A DNA stretch of 64,000 bases from Caballeronia glebae. GTDB lineage: Bacteria; Pseudomonadota; Gammaproteobacteria; Burkholderiales; Burkholderiaceae. Positions 44,906 to 54,887 of this stretch are shown piece after piece (positions within the stretch are counted from its first letter, which is position 1; the number at the start of each line of letters is the position of its first letter). The translations under genes were made by a program, and so were the position numbers. The notes below the pieces were generated by a model. It ran no database searches. It was not told where the DNA came from and saw only the letters and a program-made list of their open reading frames with translations. Location: the NCBI RefSeq assembly GCF_001545035.1, contig NZ_FCOJ02000006.1, positions 1 to 64,000 on the forward strand, given 5' to 3'.

Positions 44906-45886
44906 ATGAAGAAGGTACTTGTCGCGCGTCCCACTTTTCCCGATGTGATCGAGCGCCTCGAACAGTATTTCGATGTCGACACGAACCGCGGCGACGTGCT
45001 CCCGCAGGAAGAATTCGCACGGCGTCTGGCCGACAAGGACGGCGCGTTCACGGCGGGCGAGTGGGTCGGCGAGAAAGAGCTGGCGGGCGCGCCGAACCTG
45101 AAAGTCGTCGCGAACATGGCGGTCGGCTACAACAACTTCGACATGCACGCGTTCGACGCGCACAAGGTGCTCGGCACCAACACGCCCAACGTGCTGAACG
45201 AAACCACGGCCGATTTCGGCTGGGCGCTGATGATGGCGGCGGCGCGTCGCGTCACCGAATCCGAGCACTATCTGCGCGCGGGCAAATGGCAGAAGTGGTC
45301 CTTCGATTCGTTCCTCGGCGCCGATGTCCACGGCTCGACGCTCGGCGTGATCGGCATGGGGCGCATCGGGCAGGCGCTCGCGCGGCGTGCGGCCGGCTTC
45401 AACATGCGCGTGATTTATCACAACCGTTCGCGCGTCGCGCCGGAAATCGAGCGCGAGTTGAATGCCGAGTACGCGTCGAAGGAAGACCTGCTCAAGCGCG
45501 CCGATCATGTCGTGCTCGTCGTGCCTTATTCCAAGGAGAGCCATCACACGATCGGCGCGGCCGAACTCGCGCTCATGAAGCCGACGGCGACGCTCACGAA
45601 TATCGCGCGTGGCGGCATCGTCGACGACGCGGCGTTGATCGCGGCGTTGCGCGAGAAGCGCATCGCGGCGGCGGGCATCGACGTGTTCGAGGGCGAGCCG
45701 AACTTCAATCCGGATTTCCTGCTGCTGGACAACGTCGTGCTGACGCCGCATATCGCGAGCGCGACCGAAGGCACGCGCCGCGCGATGGCCAATCTCGCGG
45801 CCGACAATCTCATCGCCGCACTGGGCGAAGGCCCGCGCGCCGGTAATCCGCCGAACCCAATCAATCCGGACGTACTAAAGAAATGA
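44906..45886 (+). CDS. D-2-hydroxyacid dehydrogenase (GhrB-like glyoxylate/hydroxypyruvate reductase)
   Basis: A 326-residue NAD(P)-dependent enzyme of the D-isomer-specific family. The Rossmann motif is STLGVIGMGRIGQALARRAA (about residues 143-162); catalytic residues expected are Arg in NIARGGIVDD (about 235), Glu in GIDVFEGEP and His in LTPHIASAT (about 285). It reduces glyoxylate, hydroxypyruvate or similar 2-keto acids. GAGCAATC precedes the ATG. Its stop overlaps the rmuC start (ATGA). Confidence 0.92.
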   Translation: MKKVLVARPTFPDVIERLEQYFDVDTNRGDVLPQEEFARRLADKDGAFTAGEWVGEKELAGAPNLKVVANMAVGYNNFDMHAFDAHKVLGTNTPNVLNETTADFGWALMMAAARRVTESEHYLRAGKWQKWSFDSFLGADVHGSTLGVIGMGRIGQALARRAAGFNMRVIYHNRSRVAPEIERELNAEYASKEDLLKRADHVVLVVPYSKESHHTIGAAELALMKPTATLTNIARGGIVDDAALIAALREKRIAAAGIDVFEGEPNFNPDFLLLDNVVLTPHIASATEGTRRAMANLAADNLIAALGEGPRAGNPPNPINPDVLKK

Positions 45887-47355
45887 TGGAACTGCTGGTT
45901 GGCGCGGTCGCCGTGTTGGCGATCGCGCTCGTAGTCTTGCTTGTCGCGCTCATCATGACGATGCGGCGCAACTCGAACGCGGTCATCTTCGACGAGTTCG
46001 AAGCGCTCACCGACCGCGTCAACGACATGGGCGAGGCCCACACGCGCGCGCAGGAACGGCTCGAACGCGGCTTGCGTGGCGATATCGCGGAAAACGCGCG
46101 CGTGTCGCGCATGGAGTCGCAGAGCGGCTTCGCGCAATTCCATCAGACGCTTTCGACGCAACTGGCGAACACGTCGAACGTGCAGAACGCGCAATTCGAT
46201 GCGCTCGCGCAGCAACTCGCGCAACAGAGCCAGCAGGCGCGCGAGGAGCAAAGCAACGCGCTGAAGCGCTTCGCCGATTCCGTGTCGTTGCATCTCGCGC
46301 AACTTTCCGAAGCGAACGAGCGGCGGCTCGCGGAAGTCCGCGCGACGCTCGAAGCGCGCCTGAAGGACATCGAGGCGAACAACTCGACGAAGCTGGACGA
46401 AATGCGTCGCACCGTGGACGAGAAGCTGCACGCGACGCTTGAGCAGCGGCTCGGCGAGTCGTTCAAGCTCGTCTCCGACAGGCTGGAGCAGGTGCATCGC
46501 GGGCTCGGCGAGATGCAGACGCTCGCGGCGGGCGTCGGCGATCTGAAGAAGTTGCTGAGCAACGTCAAGACGCGCGGCATCTGGGGCGAAGTGCAGCTCG
46601 AAGCGCTGCTGGAACAGTTGCTCACGCCCGACCAGTACGCGAAGAACGTCGCGACGATTCCAAAAAGCAACGAGCGCGTAGAGTTCGCGATCAAGCTGCC
46701 CGGCCGCCACGACGCGCCGGGTGCGCCGGGCGATGTGGCCACGCCGGTGTGGCTGCCCATCGACGCGAAATTTCCGCGCGAGGACTACGAGCGCCTGATC
46801 GATGCGCAGGAACGCGCGGACCCGGTCGGAGTCGAGGACGCGTCGCGCGCGCTCGAAGGGCGTTTGCGTGCCGAGGCGAAGTCGATCGCGCAGAAGTACG
46901 TGGCGCCGCCTCACACGACGGACTTCGCATTGCTCTTCCTGCCGACGGAAGGCCTCTACGCGGAAGTCTTGCGCCGCCCGGGCTTGAGCGATTCGTTGCA
47001 GCGCGAGTATCGCGTGACCATCGCCGGACCGACGACGCTGACCGCGCTCCTAAACAGCTTGCAGATGGGTTTCCGCACGCTGGCCATCGAGAAGCGTTCG
47101 AGCGAGGTGTGGCAGGTGCTGGGCGCGGTGAAGACCGAATTCGGCAAGTTCGGCGAAGTGCTGGCCAGAACGAAGTCGCAGCTCGAAACCGTGACGCGCT
47201 CGATCGAAGCGGCGCAGACGCGCACGCGGCAGATGGGCAAGCGCCTGCGCGATGTCGAGGCGTTGCCGGGAGAACAGGCGGCGGGGCTGCTGGGCGATGC
47301 GTTGGGCGACGCGTTGGCCGATGCATCATCGCCCGAAGGCGACGACGAGCCCTGA
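45883..47355 (+). CDS. rmuC: DNA recombination protein RmuC
   Basis: A 490-residue protein. An N-terminal membrane helix (LLVGAVAVLAIALVVLLVAL, residues 3-22) is followed by a long coiled coil (about 30-200) and the RmuC nuclease-like domain (about 215-420: LSNVKTRGIWGEVQLEALLE, WLPIDAKFPREDYERL, LLFLPTEGLYAEVLR). RmuC limits inversions at short inverted repeats; its biochemistry is unclear. It overlaps the dehydrogenase stop and converges with the GNAT gene. Confidence 0.93.
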   Translation: MMELLVGAVAVLAIALVVLLVALIMTMRRNSNAVIFDEFEALTDRVNDMGEAHTRAQERLERGLRGDIAENARVSRMESQSGFAQFHQTLSTQLANTSNVQNAQFDALAQQLAQQSQQAREEQSNALKRFADSVSLHLAQLSEANERRLAEVRATLEARLKDIEANNSTKLDEMRRTVDEKLHATLEQRLGESFKLVSDRLEQVHRGLGEMQTLAAGVGDLKKLLSNVKTRGIWGEVQLEALLEQLLTPDQYAKNVATIPKSNERVEFAIKLPGRHDAPGAPGDVATPVWLPIDAKFPREDYERLIDAQERADPVGVEDASRALEGRLRAEAKSIAQKYVAPPHTTDFALLFLPTEGLYAEVLRRPGLSDSLQREYRVTIAGPTTLTALLNSLQMGFRTLAIEKRSSEVWQVLGAVKTEFGKFGEVLARTKSQLETVTRSIEAAQTRTRQMGKRLRDVEALPGEQAAGLLGDALGDALADASSPEGDDEP

Positions 47356-47363
47356 GTTACGCG

Positions 47364-47843
47364 TTACGAGGCGAGTTGTTCGAGCGTCTCGCCCGTCACG
47401 CGCACGATGCGCCAGTCGGGCAGTACGGTCGCGCCCATCTTTTCATAGAAGTCGATGGCGTTTTGGTTCCAGTCGAGCACCGACCATTCGAAGCGGCCGC
47501 ACTGGCGCTCGACCGCGAGTGCGGCGAGCTTCTTCAGCATCAGCGTGCCGAGACCACTGCCGCGCATCGACGGACGCACGTACAGGTCTTCGAGATACAG
47601 GCCGCGCTTGCCGAGGAAGGTCGAGAAGTTCTGGAAGAAAAGCGCGTAGCTGACGACTTCGCCCTCGACTTCTGCAACGAGTGCTTCGGCGGCGGGCCGT
47701 GAGCCGAACAGCGCATCATGCACGCCTTCTTCCGTCGCGATGAACAGATGCGTGAGTTTCTCGAACTCCGCGAGTTCGTACATCAGCCCGAAGATCGCGG
47801 CGACGTCGGCGGGCGTGGCCGCGCGGATGGCCGGGGCGCTCAC
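47364..47843 (-). CDS. GNAT-family N-acetyltransferase
   Basis: A 159-residue GNAT enzyme similar to diamine/spermidine acetyltransferases: SAPAIRAATPADVAAIFGLM at the start, then LYLEDLYVRPSMRGSGLGTL (acetyl-CoA motif A with R-x2-G-x-G/A) and FEWSVLDWNQNAIDFYEKMG (motif B). Start is a GTG at 47843 that overlaps the preceding stop (GTGA), so translation is coupled to the small membrane protein. The substrate is unknown. Confidence 0.88.
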   Translation of the reverse strand: MSAPAIRAATPADVAAIFGLMYELAEFEKLTHLFIATEEGVHDALFGSRPAAEALVAEVEGEVVSYALFFQNFSTFLGKRGLYLEDLYVRPSMRGSGLGTLMLKKLAALAVERQCGRFEWSVLDWNQNAIDFYEKMGATVLPDWRIVRVTGETLEQLAS

Positions 47844-48115
47844 GCTTCCTCCGGCGCGTCGGAGAGCACGATCTCGATGCCGCCGAAGCGCGACGCCACC
47901 CAGTTGTACGCGTGGCACGCGATCCACAGCAGGATGAAACCGAGAATCGCGTTCAGCAGCAGCGCGCTCGTGACGGTGCTCACTTCCACCGAGCCGTATC
48001 GCACGAACGCGACCACGACGCCGAGCAGCACGATGGGCACGCTGAAGGTCAGGTACACGAGGATCAGCGCCTTGGCGGTCTGTCCCGGTGCGATGAATGA
48101 AATCTGCTTTTTCAT
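47840..48115 (-). CDS. Small membrane protein, DUF3566-like
   Basis: A 91-residue protein with two membrane helices (AKALILVYLTFSVPIVLLGV and LLLNAILGFILLWIACHAYN). The end of helix two, HAYNWVASRFGGIEIVL, is similar to the DUF3566 pattern YN-x2-A-x4-GGIE. Function unknown. It lies 64 bases after moeA and overlaps the GNAT start by 4 bases, so it appears to belong to the moaA-mobA-moeA operon. Confidence 0.78.
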   Translation of the reverse strand: MKKQISFIAPGQTAKALILVYLTFSVPIVLLGVVVAFVRYGSVEVSTVTSALLLNAILGFILLWIACHAYNWVASRFGGIEIVLSDAPEEA

Positions 48116-48179
48116 GGAAGGAAATCCCCGTCTATCGATGTAGGAATGTGGACTGGCGACGCCCGGTGCCGCGCTTGGG

Positions 48180-49484
48180 TCAGATCAGGCCGTCGAATGG
48201 CACGATTTCGACTTCGTCGCCCGCGTCGATGTCGCCGCGCGCGTGCTCGAGCACGAGGAAGCAGTTGGCTTCGCTCATCGAACTCAGCACGCCGGAACCC
48301 TGCGGGCCGGTGGTGACGACGCGAAAGCGGCCGTCGTCGTCACGCGTCGAGATGCCGCGCTGGAACTCGGTGCGGCCCGCGCGCTTTTTCATCGGCTCGG
48401 CGGCGATCGCGCGGATGACCGTGAGCGGCTGTCGCGTCGCGCCCGACATCGCCAGCAGCGCCTCGCGCACGATGAAGTAGAACGTCGCCATCACGGCGAC
48501 CGGGTTGCCCGGCAAGCCGAAGAAGAGCGCCGACTCGCCCGTTCCCGCACGCTCGCCCGACCACAGGCGGCCGAACGCGAGCGGGCGGCCGGGGCGCATC
48601 GCGATCTTCCAGAAGGCGACGTCGCCGAGCGAATTCATCAGCTCGCGCGTGAAGTCCGCATCGCCGACCGACACGCCGCCCGAGCTGATGACGACATCGG
48701 CGTTCTCGGTCGCACGGCGGAGCGCCTTTTCGAGCGATGCACGATCGTCGCGCACGATGCCCAGATCGACCGTTTCGACGCCGAGCCGCTTGAGCATCGC
48801 GAAGAGCGTGTAGCGATTGCTGTCGTAGAGGCTGCCGGGGCTCAGCGTTTCGCCGACCGAGCGCAGTTCGTCGCCCGTCGAAAAAAACGCGACCGTGAGG
48901 CGCTTGCGAACCGGCACTTCGCCGATACCGAGCGACGCGAGCAAACCGAGATCCGATGCGCGCACAACGCGCCCCGCGAGCAGCGCCGGCTTGCCTTTCG
49001 CGAGATCTTCGCCCGACAGGCGGCGGTTCTGACCAGCACGGATCGCCGTGGATGAAAAGCGGATGGTCTCGCCTTCGCGCGTGACGAGTTCCTGCGGCAC
49101 GACCGTGTCGCAGCCCGGTGGAATGAGCGCGCCCGTCATGATGCGCACGCACTGATCCGCGCCCGGCGTGCTTTCGAATGGCCGCCCGGCGAGCGCCGTG
49201 CCCGCGATGGACAAGCCGACGGTACTGCCGCCACGCGAGAGCACCTCGCCGGAGAACGCGTAACCGTCCATCGCCGAATTGTCGTAAGCGGGCACGTCGA
49301 TGGGCGAGACCACATCTTCGGCGAGCACGCGACCGAGTGCGTCGTGCAGGCCCACGCGCTCGACCTGCACGTCCCGCGTGCGCGGCATGGCCCACTGACG
49401 CACGATTTCCTGCGCGGCTTCGACGGGCAGCGCATCGGGATCGTAGTGGGCGACGCAGGCGGAGAATTCCTTGGACGTGGTCAT
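48180..49484 (-). CDS. moeA: Molybdopterin molybdenumtransferase
   Basis: A 434-residue MoeA that inserts molybdate into adenylylated molybdopterin. Seen: LHDALGRVLAEDVVSPIDVP (about residues 50-69), YDNSAMDGYAF, IMTGALIPPGCDTVVPQE (about 118), the MPT-binding SSGGVSVGDADF (about 270), and FGLPGNPVAVMATF (about 333). ATG 49484 is chosen; the frame stays open to 49529. It works with Mog (13.4 kb) and follows mobA and moaA on the same strand. Confidence 0.95.
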   Translation of the reverse strand: MTTSKEFSACVAHYDPDALPVEAAQEIVRQWAMPRTRDVQVERVGLHDALGRVLAEDVVSPIDVPAYDNSAMDGYAFSGEVLSRGGSTVGLSIAGTALAGRPFESTPGADQCVRIMTGALIPPGCDTVVPQELVTREGETIRFSSTAIRAGQNRRLSGEDLAKGKPALLAGRVVRASDLGLLASLGIGEVPVRKRLTVAFFSTGDELRSVGETLSPGSLYDSNRYTLFAMLKRLGVETVDLGIVRDDRASLEKALRRATENADVVISSGGVSVGDADFTRELMNSLGDVAFWKIAMRPGRPLAFGRLWSGERAGTGESALFFGLPGNPVAVMATFYFIVREALLAMSGATRQPLTVIRAIAAEPMKKRAGRTEFQRGISTRDDDGRFRVVTTGPQGSGVLSSMSEANCFLVLEHARGDIDAGDEVEIVPFDGLI

Positions 49485-49619
49485 GAATCGGCGTGGATCG
49501 CGGCCGGAGTCCGGCGAAGAAGCAGCCACGAGGCCGCGCGGTGGTTGAGCGCCCGAACGCCGGATTGCCGCAACGGCGGAGGTCAGCGCACAGTCGGGTT
49601 GTCAGTCGATTTGAATGAG

Positions 49620-50240
49620 TCAGCGGCGTTCGAGATCGGCCAGCTGCTGTAAATCGTTGATATTGTAAAACGCGCGTTCATCGCGAAATTGGACTTCCAC
49701 CGCCTTGTGGCGCGCGTACCACGCGCGGACCTTGCGCTCGCCCGCGTCGAGCCAGGCGTCCAGATCGTCGGCGAGCGAGGTGCGCAGCAACGCGAAAACG
49801 GGATGGGCCGTGACGTCGCCCGACGCATCGATCGTTGCTGCATACGCAACATTGCCGCCATGCGCGTCGAGCGCTTGCATCAGCGCCGCGCCGATGTGTT
49901 CGTCGACGAAAGGAGCGTCGCAAGGCGCGGTCAGGACGAATTCGGTGGTCGCGGCGCGCAGCGCGGCGGCGATGCCGGCGAGCGGTCCCGGGAAATCCGC
50001 GCGCGTGTCCGCGACGACGCGCGCGCCGAATGCCGCGCCGAGGCGCTCGTAATCTTCGACGGAACGGTTCGCGCTGATCAGGAGCGCGCTCGCCTGAGGC
50101 GCGATGCGCCGCATCACGTGCAGTGCGAGCGGTTCGCCGCGAAACGGCTGCATGCCCTTGTCGACGCCGCCCATGCGCGAGCCGCGCCCGCCCGCGAGCA
50201 CGAGCGCGGTAACGCTGGACGATGAATGAGCGTTCAGCAC
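49620..50240 (-). CDS. mobA: Molybdenum cofactor guanylyltransferase
   Basis: A 206-residue nucleotidyltransferase that attaches GMP to molybdopterin, giving the dinucleotide used by DMSO-reductase-family enzymes. The signature LAGGRGSRMGGVDKGMQPF (about residues 15-33) and the metal-binding DAPFVDEHIG are present; C-terminus YNINDLQQLADL is usual. It lies 14 bases after moaA and 135 bases before moeA. Confidence 0.96.
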   Translation of the reverse strand: MLNAHSSSSVTALVLAGGRGSRMGGVDKGMQPFRGEPLALHVMRRIAPQASALLISANRSVEDYERLGAAFGARVVADTRADFPGPLAGIAAALRAATTEFVLTAPCDAPFVDEHIGAALMQALDAHGGNVAYAATIDASGDVTAHPVFALLRTSLADDLDAWLDAGERKVRAWYARHKAVEVQFRDERAFYNINDLQQLADLERR

Positions 50241-50254
50241 GAGCGAACCGTCGC

Positions 50255-51361
50255 TCAGCCGCCGATGTACGACATTTCGACGCGGCGCGCATCTTCACGC
50301 GATGGCGCCGTTGCGCTGCCGCGCAATTGCGAATAGCGGTCGCCGCGCGCCTCCCAGATGTGCGCGATGGCCGACGCGACTTCCTCGTCGCTCGCGCCGC
50401 CGCGAATCAGGCCGCGCAGATCGTGGCCGCCAACCGCGAAGAGGCACAGATAAAGTTTGCCTTCCGTGGAAAGCCGCGCGCGGGTGCAGGAGTCGCAAAA
50501 CGCGCGCGTAACGCTCGAAATCACACCGATTTCGCCGCTGCCGTCGCGATAGCCCCAGCGTTGAGCGGTTTCCGCCGCTGTATGGGCTTCGAGCGGTTCG
50601 AGCGGAAAGTGAGCGTCGATGTGCTCGACCACCTGCGCCGAAGGCAGCACTTCGCTCATGTTCCAGCCGTTCGACGCGCCGACATCCATGTATTCGATGA
50701 AGCGCAGAATCGTGCCGCTGCGTTTGAAATGGTGCGCCATGGGCACGATTTCCTGGTCGTTCGTGCCGCGTTTCACGACCATGTTCACTTTGATCGGGTC
50801 GAGCCCGGCGGCTTGCGCCATCTCGATGCCATTCAGCACGTCGGCGACTGCGAAATCGGCGTCGTTCATGCGGCGAAAGAGCGAATCGTCGAGCGCGTCG
50901 AGGCTGACGGTGACGCGTGACAAACCCGCGTCCTTCAGCGAGCGGGCCTTGCGTGCGAGGAGCGAACCGTTCGTGGTGAGCGTGATGTCGAGCGGGCGGC
51001 CTTCCGGCGTGCGCAACAGCGCCAGCCGTTCGATCAGGAATTCGATGTTCTTGCGCAGAAGCGGCTCGCCGCCCGTGAGGCGAATCTTTTCCACGCCATG
51101 CGCGACGAACACGCGCGCGAGCCGCTCGATTTCTTCGAACGAGAGCAGGGCGGCGTGCGGGAGAAACTGATAGTGCTTGTCGAACACTTCGCGCGGCATG
51201 CAGTACACGCAGCGGAAGTTGCAGCGGTCTGTCACGGAAATGCGCAAATCGCGCAACGGGCGCGCGAGCGTGTCCGTGAGCAGTCCGGACGGCGATGTAA
51301 CGACGCCGGAGAAATCCGGAATCGCGCTGACATCGGCGAGAGGAATGATGCGTCGGGACAT
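50255..51361 (-). CDS. moaA: GTP 3',8-cyclase
   Basis: A 368-residue radical-SAM enzyme for the first step of molybdopterin synthesis (GTP to 3',8-cyclo-GTP). The N-terminal cluster is C47-x3-C51-x2-C54 ([12 protein letters not shown]), the C-terminal cluster includes [10 protein letters not shown] and a downstream Cys in [10 protein letters not shown], and the C-terminus ends in GG, needed for activity. It heads the moaA-mobA-moeA unit. moaC, moaD and moaE are not in the window. Confidence 0.96.
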   Translation of the reverse strand: MSRRIIPLADVSAIPDFSGVVTSPSGLLTDTLARPLRDLRISVTDRCNFRCVYCMPREVFDKHYQFLPHAALLSFEEIERLARVFVAHGVEKIRLTGGEPLLRKNIEFLIERLALLRTPEGRPLDITLTTNGSLLARKARSLKDAGLSRVTVSLDALDDSLFRRMNDADFAVADVLNGIEMAQAAGLDPIKVNMVVKRGTNDQEIVPMAHHFKRSGTILRFIEYMDVGASNGWNMSEVLPSAQVVEHIDAHFPLEPLEAHTAAETAQRWGYRDGSGEIGVISSVTRAFCDSCTRARLSTEGKLYLCLFAVGGHDLRGLIRGGASDEEVASAIAHIWEARGDRYSQLRGSATAPSREDARRVEMSYIGG

Positions 51362-51501
51362 GGTTGCTCGCGGTCGGCTCGGCCGTGCGGCCTAGTTCGA
51401 TTGATGGTTGGACTGTTCCATTTTAGCGGAACCGGGGCATCGGGACGCACTGACACGAAGTCGCGGTTTTCCCGCGGTTCAGCCGCGTTAGGGGACGACA
51501 A

Positions 51502-51534
51502 AGAAAAACGCCATCGACCGGGATCGATGGCGTT
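51502..51534 (-). terminator. Terminator of rne
   Basis: Eleven-bp stem AACGCCATCGA / TCGATGGCGTT with a 6-nt loop; on the minus strand it is followed by TTTTTCTT. It lies about 50 bases after the rne stop and upstream of moaA. Confidence 0.87.
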
Positions 51535-51581
51535 CTTGGTTTTTGCCCGAACGCCTAAGCGAACGGGTCGCGCGAGCGCGT

Positions 51582-54500
51582 TTAGTGGGCTTGTTGCTTG
51601 CCGGTTTCCACTTGCTGCATCGGCGTGGCGTCGGCGGGCGGGAGCGCTTTGCGCTCGCGCGGCGCGCGCACCGCCTCCGGCTCACGCGCGGCGGCGGCGC
51701 TCGCCTCGCGCAGCTTGCCTTCGTCGGTGTTCACCCAGACGAGGCCCGCCTGCTCCAGCATCGGCTGAAGGGTTTCGACGGCGATCGGCTTCGACGTTGC
51801 GGGTGCGGACGGCGCAGCGGCCTTCACCGGCTCCGCGACGACTGCGACAGGCGTTTGCGCAACCACTGGCGCGTGCGTCTGCGTTTCCGCGATTTCGACC
51901 GGCTTCACCGGTTCGACGGCCGTCGCATCGGGCGTCGGCGCGACGGCGGCGGTTTTCACCGGCTCGGCGATCTCGGCCGGCTCAGCCACGACAGGCTCGA
52001 TGGGGACCGGCGCGGTTTCGACGGGCTTCGCAGCTTCGACGGGCTTCGGCTCCTCGGTCGCGACGGGCACGAACGGATCGGACGAATTCGTCTCGGCGAC
52101 TTTCGACGACGCACCGAACGGATTTTCGACCGCCGGCGCCTGAGCGGGCTTGGCGAAGAGGTCGAAGTTCGTCGGTTCGGGCGTTTGCGCCTTCAGTTCG
52201 AAAGGCTCGGCCTCGGCGGCCTTCGCGACCGGTGCTTCTTCGGTTGCGGCGGGCGCTTGCTCTTGCGGCTTCGCTTCGACCGGCTGAGCGACCGGCTGCT
52301 GCGCCGACGGCTCCGTCGGCTGCGGTGCGGCAGGGCGGGTTTCGCGGCGCGCGGCTGCTTCCTGCGCGGCTTCGGCGTCGAACACGCCAGCTTGCGCGGA
52401 GGTGCTTTCCGCGAAGCCTTCCGATTCGGCGACGTCGGCCGCGTGGTTCACCGTCATGCCGTCCTCGTCGCGCTCGCGACGACCGCCACGACGACCGCGG
52501 CGACGGCGACGACGCTCCTCGCCATCACGTCCGCCAGCCTGATCGTATGCCGCATCGATGCCAGCTTGCTGCGCGTCGGCATTGGCTTGATCCGCTTCGA
52601 CGATGTCCGACGGCACCGTTTCGCCTTGCGTCAGCGCTTCGACGGCGGCCTCCGGCTGCGGCTTGCGACGCTCGCCCCGTTCCGCGCGCTCGGTGCGCTC
52701 GCCACGGTCGGGACGCTCGCGGCGTTCCTGACGTTCGGCCGCTTCCGGACGGGCGGCGCGTTCCGCGTCGCGGTCGCGCGCTTCACGCGGCTCACGTGCT
52801 TCACGCGGCTCACGTGTTTCGCGCGGCTCGCGTGCTTCGCGTGCTTCGCGCGGCTCACGTGTTTCACGCGGCTCACGTGCTTCACGCGGTTCGCGCGCTT
52901 CACGCGGCTCGCGGACTTCCCGCAGCTCGCGTCCCTCGCGACCGCCACGCGCTTCGCGATCTTCACGACGGCCGCCCTGGCGCGTTGCGCCGTTGGCCCC
53001 CGTCGCCGTTCCTGCCGCCGCTCCTTCACGTCCGGCGCCACCGCCACGGCGATTGCGATTACGATCGCCGCCTCCTGTGCGTTCACCGCGCTCACGCGGC
53101 GCGCGCGTGGCCGGTTGCGCTTCGACCGGAGCAGGCGCGGGTTGCGCCTCAGGCTGAATACCGAAAAGATTCTTGATCCACGCGATGAACCCGCCGCTCG
53201 CCGGAACGGACGTCGGCACCGGCGCGGCCTCGACGGGCGCGGGCTTCACCGGCGCGCTCGGCGCGGGCTTCTCGGGCGTGATGCCCTTCACGGCCGCTTC
53301 CTGCTTCGGCTTCACTTCCTCGGTGCGCTTGCTGTAGCCGGTTTCCGACTCGAGTTCGCTCGCCGCTTCCACGGCCATCTTCCACGAGGCGCGCGGTTCG
53401 TCCAGACGCGCATCGTCGTGACGCAGACGCTCCAGCTTGTAGTGCGGCGTTTCGAGATGCTTGTTCGGGATCAGAACGACGTTGACCTTGAAGCGCGACT
53501 CGATCTTGTTGATTTCCGAGCGCTTTTCGTTCAGCAGGAAGGCGGTCACTTCGACCGGCACCTGGCAATGGATTGCCGCGGTGTGTTCCTTCATTGCTTC
53601 TTCCTGAATGATCCGCAGCACTTGCAGCGCGGACGATTCGGTATCGCGGATATGGCCCGTGCCATTGCAGCGCGGGCACGTCACGTGGCTGCCTTCCGAC
53701 AACGCCGGACGCAGCCGCTGACGCGACAGTTCCATCAGGCCGAAACGCGAAATCTTGCCCATTTGTACGCGGGCGCGGTCGTGCTTCAACGCATCTTTCA
53801 GGCGCTGCTCGACTTCGCGCTGGCTCTTGGCCGACTCCATGTCGATGAAGTCGATCACGATCAGGCCGCCCAGGTCGCGCAGACGAAGCTGACGCGCGAC
53901 TTCGTCGGCGGCTTCGAGATTGGTGCGCGTCGCGGTTTCCTCGATGTCCGCGCCCTTGGTCGCGCGCGCCGAGTTCACGTCGATGGCGACGAGCGCCTCG
54001 GTGTGATCGATCACGATCGCGCCGCCGGAAGGCAGCGGCACGGTGCGCGAGTACGCGGTTTCGATCTGATGCTCGATCTGGAAGCGCGAGAAGAGCGGCA
54101 CGTCGTCGTGATAGCGCTTCACCTTCGAGACGTTGTCGGGCATCACGATATCCATGAAGGCGCGCGCCTGATCATGGATTTCGGTCGTGTCGATGAGGAT
54201 TTCGCCGATATCCGGCTGGAAGTAGTCGCGAATCGCGCGAATGACGAGGCTCGATTCGAGATAAATCAGCATCGGCTGGCCGGCGACGCCGCTTTGCGAC
54301 GCGGCTTCGATCGCGCGCCACAGTTGCATCAGGTAGTTCAGGTCCCACTGCAGCTCTTCAGCCGAACGGCCGATACCCGCCGTGCGCGCGATGATGCTCA
54401 TGCCTTCCGGCAGTTCGAGCTGCGCCATGGTTTCGCGCAGTTCCTGCCGCTCGTCGCCCTCGATACGGCGCGACACGCCGCCGCCGCGCGGGTTGTTCGG

Positions 54501-54887
54501 CATCAGGACGAGGTAGCGTCCGGCCAGCGAGATGAACGTGGTCAGCGCCGCGCCCTTGTTGCCGCGCTCTTCCTTCTCGACCTGAACGATGAGTTCCTGG
54601 CCTTCGCGCAACGCATCTTGAATGCGCGCGGAGCGCATCTCGACGCCATCGCGGAAATACTGGCGAGCAACTTCCTTGAACGGCAGAAATCCGTGGCGGT
54701 CCTCGCCGTAGTTGACGAAGCAGGCTTCGAGCGACGGCTCGATGCGAGTGATGACTCCCTTGTAGATATTGCCTTTGCGCTGTTCGCGCCCGGCGGTTTC
54801 GATGTCGATGTCGATGAGCTTCTGCCCATCGACGATGGCGACGCGCAATTCTTCTTGCTGCGTCGCGTTAAACAGCATTCGTTTCAT
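51582..54887 (-). CDS. rne: Ribonuclease E
   Basis: An 1101-residue endoribonuclease, the core of mRNA decay and rRNA/tRNA maturation. The catalytic half is complete: S1 domain (about 37-120), DVNSAR with catalytic Asp ([13 protein letters not shown], about 302), second Asp in [11 protein letters not shown] (about 345), Zn-link CPRCNGTG (about 403). The C-terminal half is long and low-complexity: an Arg/Glu-rich repeat (about 655-705), KxxPA/E-rich stretches and a final segment with [16 protein letters not shown], as in beta-proteobacterial RNase E. It would scaffold a degradosome at the membrane. It is probably autoregulated through its long 5' leader. Confidence 0.96.
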   Translation of the reverse strand: MKRMLFNATQQEELRVAIVDGQKLIDIDIETAGREQRKGNIYKGVITRIEPSLEACFVNYGEDRHGFLPFKEVARQYFRDGVEMRSARIQDALREGQELIVQVEKEERGNKGAALTTFISLAGRYLVLMPNNPRGGGVSRRIEGDERQELRETMAQLELPEGMSIIARTAGIGRSAEELQWDLNYLMQLWRAIEAASQSGVAGQPMLIYLESSLVIRAIRDYFQPDIGEILIDTTEIHDQARAFMDIVMPDNVSKVKRYHDDVPLFSRFQIEHQIETAYSRTVPLPSGGAIVIDHTEALVAIDVNSARATKGADIEETATRTNLEAADEVARQLRLRDLGGLIVIDFIDMESAKSQREVEQRLKDALKHDRARVQMGKISRFGLMELSRQRLRPALSEGSHVTCPRCNGTGHIRDTESSALQVLRIIQEEAMKEHTAAIHCQVPVEVTAFLLNEKRSEINKIESRFKVNVVLIPNKHLETPHYKLERLRHDDARLDEPRASWKMAVEAASELESETGYSKRTEEVKPKQEAAVKGITPEKPAPSAPVKPAPVEAAPVPTSVPASGGFIAWIKNLFGIQPEAQPAPAPVEAQPATRAPRERGERTGGGDRNRNRRGGGAGREGAAAGTATGANGATRQGGRREDREARGGREGRELREVREPREAREPREAREPRETREPREAREAREPRETREPREAREPREARDRDAERAARPEAAERQERRERPDRGERTERAERGERRKPQPEAAVEALTQGETVPSDIVEADQANADAQQAGIDAAYDQAGGRDGEERRRRRRGRRGGRRERDEDGMTVNHAADVAESEGFAESTSAQAGVFDAEAAQEAAARRETRPAAPQPTEPSAQQPVAQPVEAKPQEQAPAATEEAPVAKAAEAEPFELKAQTPEPTNFDLFAKPAQAPAVENPFGASSKVAETNSSDPFVPVATEEPKPVEAAKPVETAPVPIEPVVAEPAEIAEPVKTAAVAPTPDATAVEPVKPVEIAETQTHAPVVAQTPVAVVAEPVKAAAPSAPATSKPIAVETLQPMLEQAGLVWVNTDEGKLREASAAAAREPEAVRAPRERKALPPADATPMQQVETGKQQAH
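52777..52919 (-). repeat. Short tandem repeats encoding REPREA-type motif in rne
   Basis: About twelve imperfect copies of a 12-bp unit (for example CGCGGCTCACGT) encode the peptide pattern [12 protein letters not shown]. The region is inside the RNA-binding Arg-rich part of RNase E. Length variation between strains by slippage is plausible. Confidence 0.8.
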
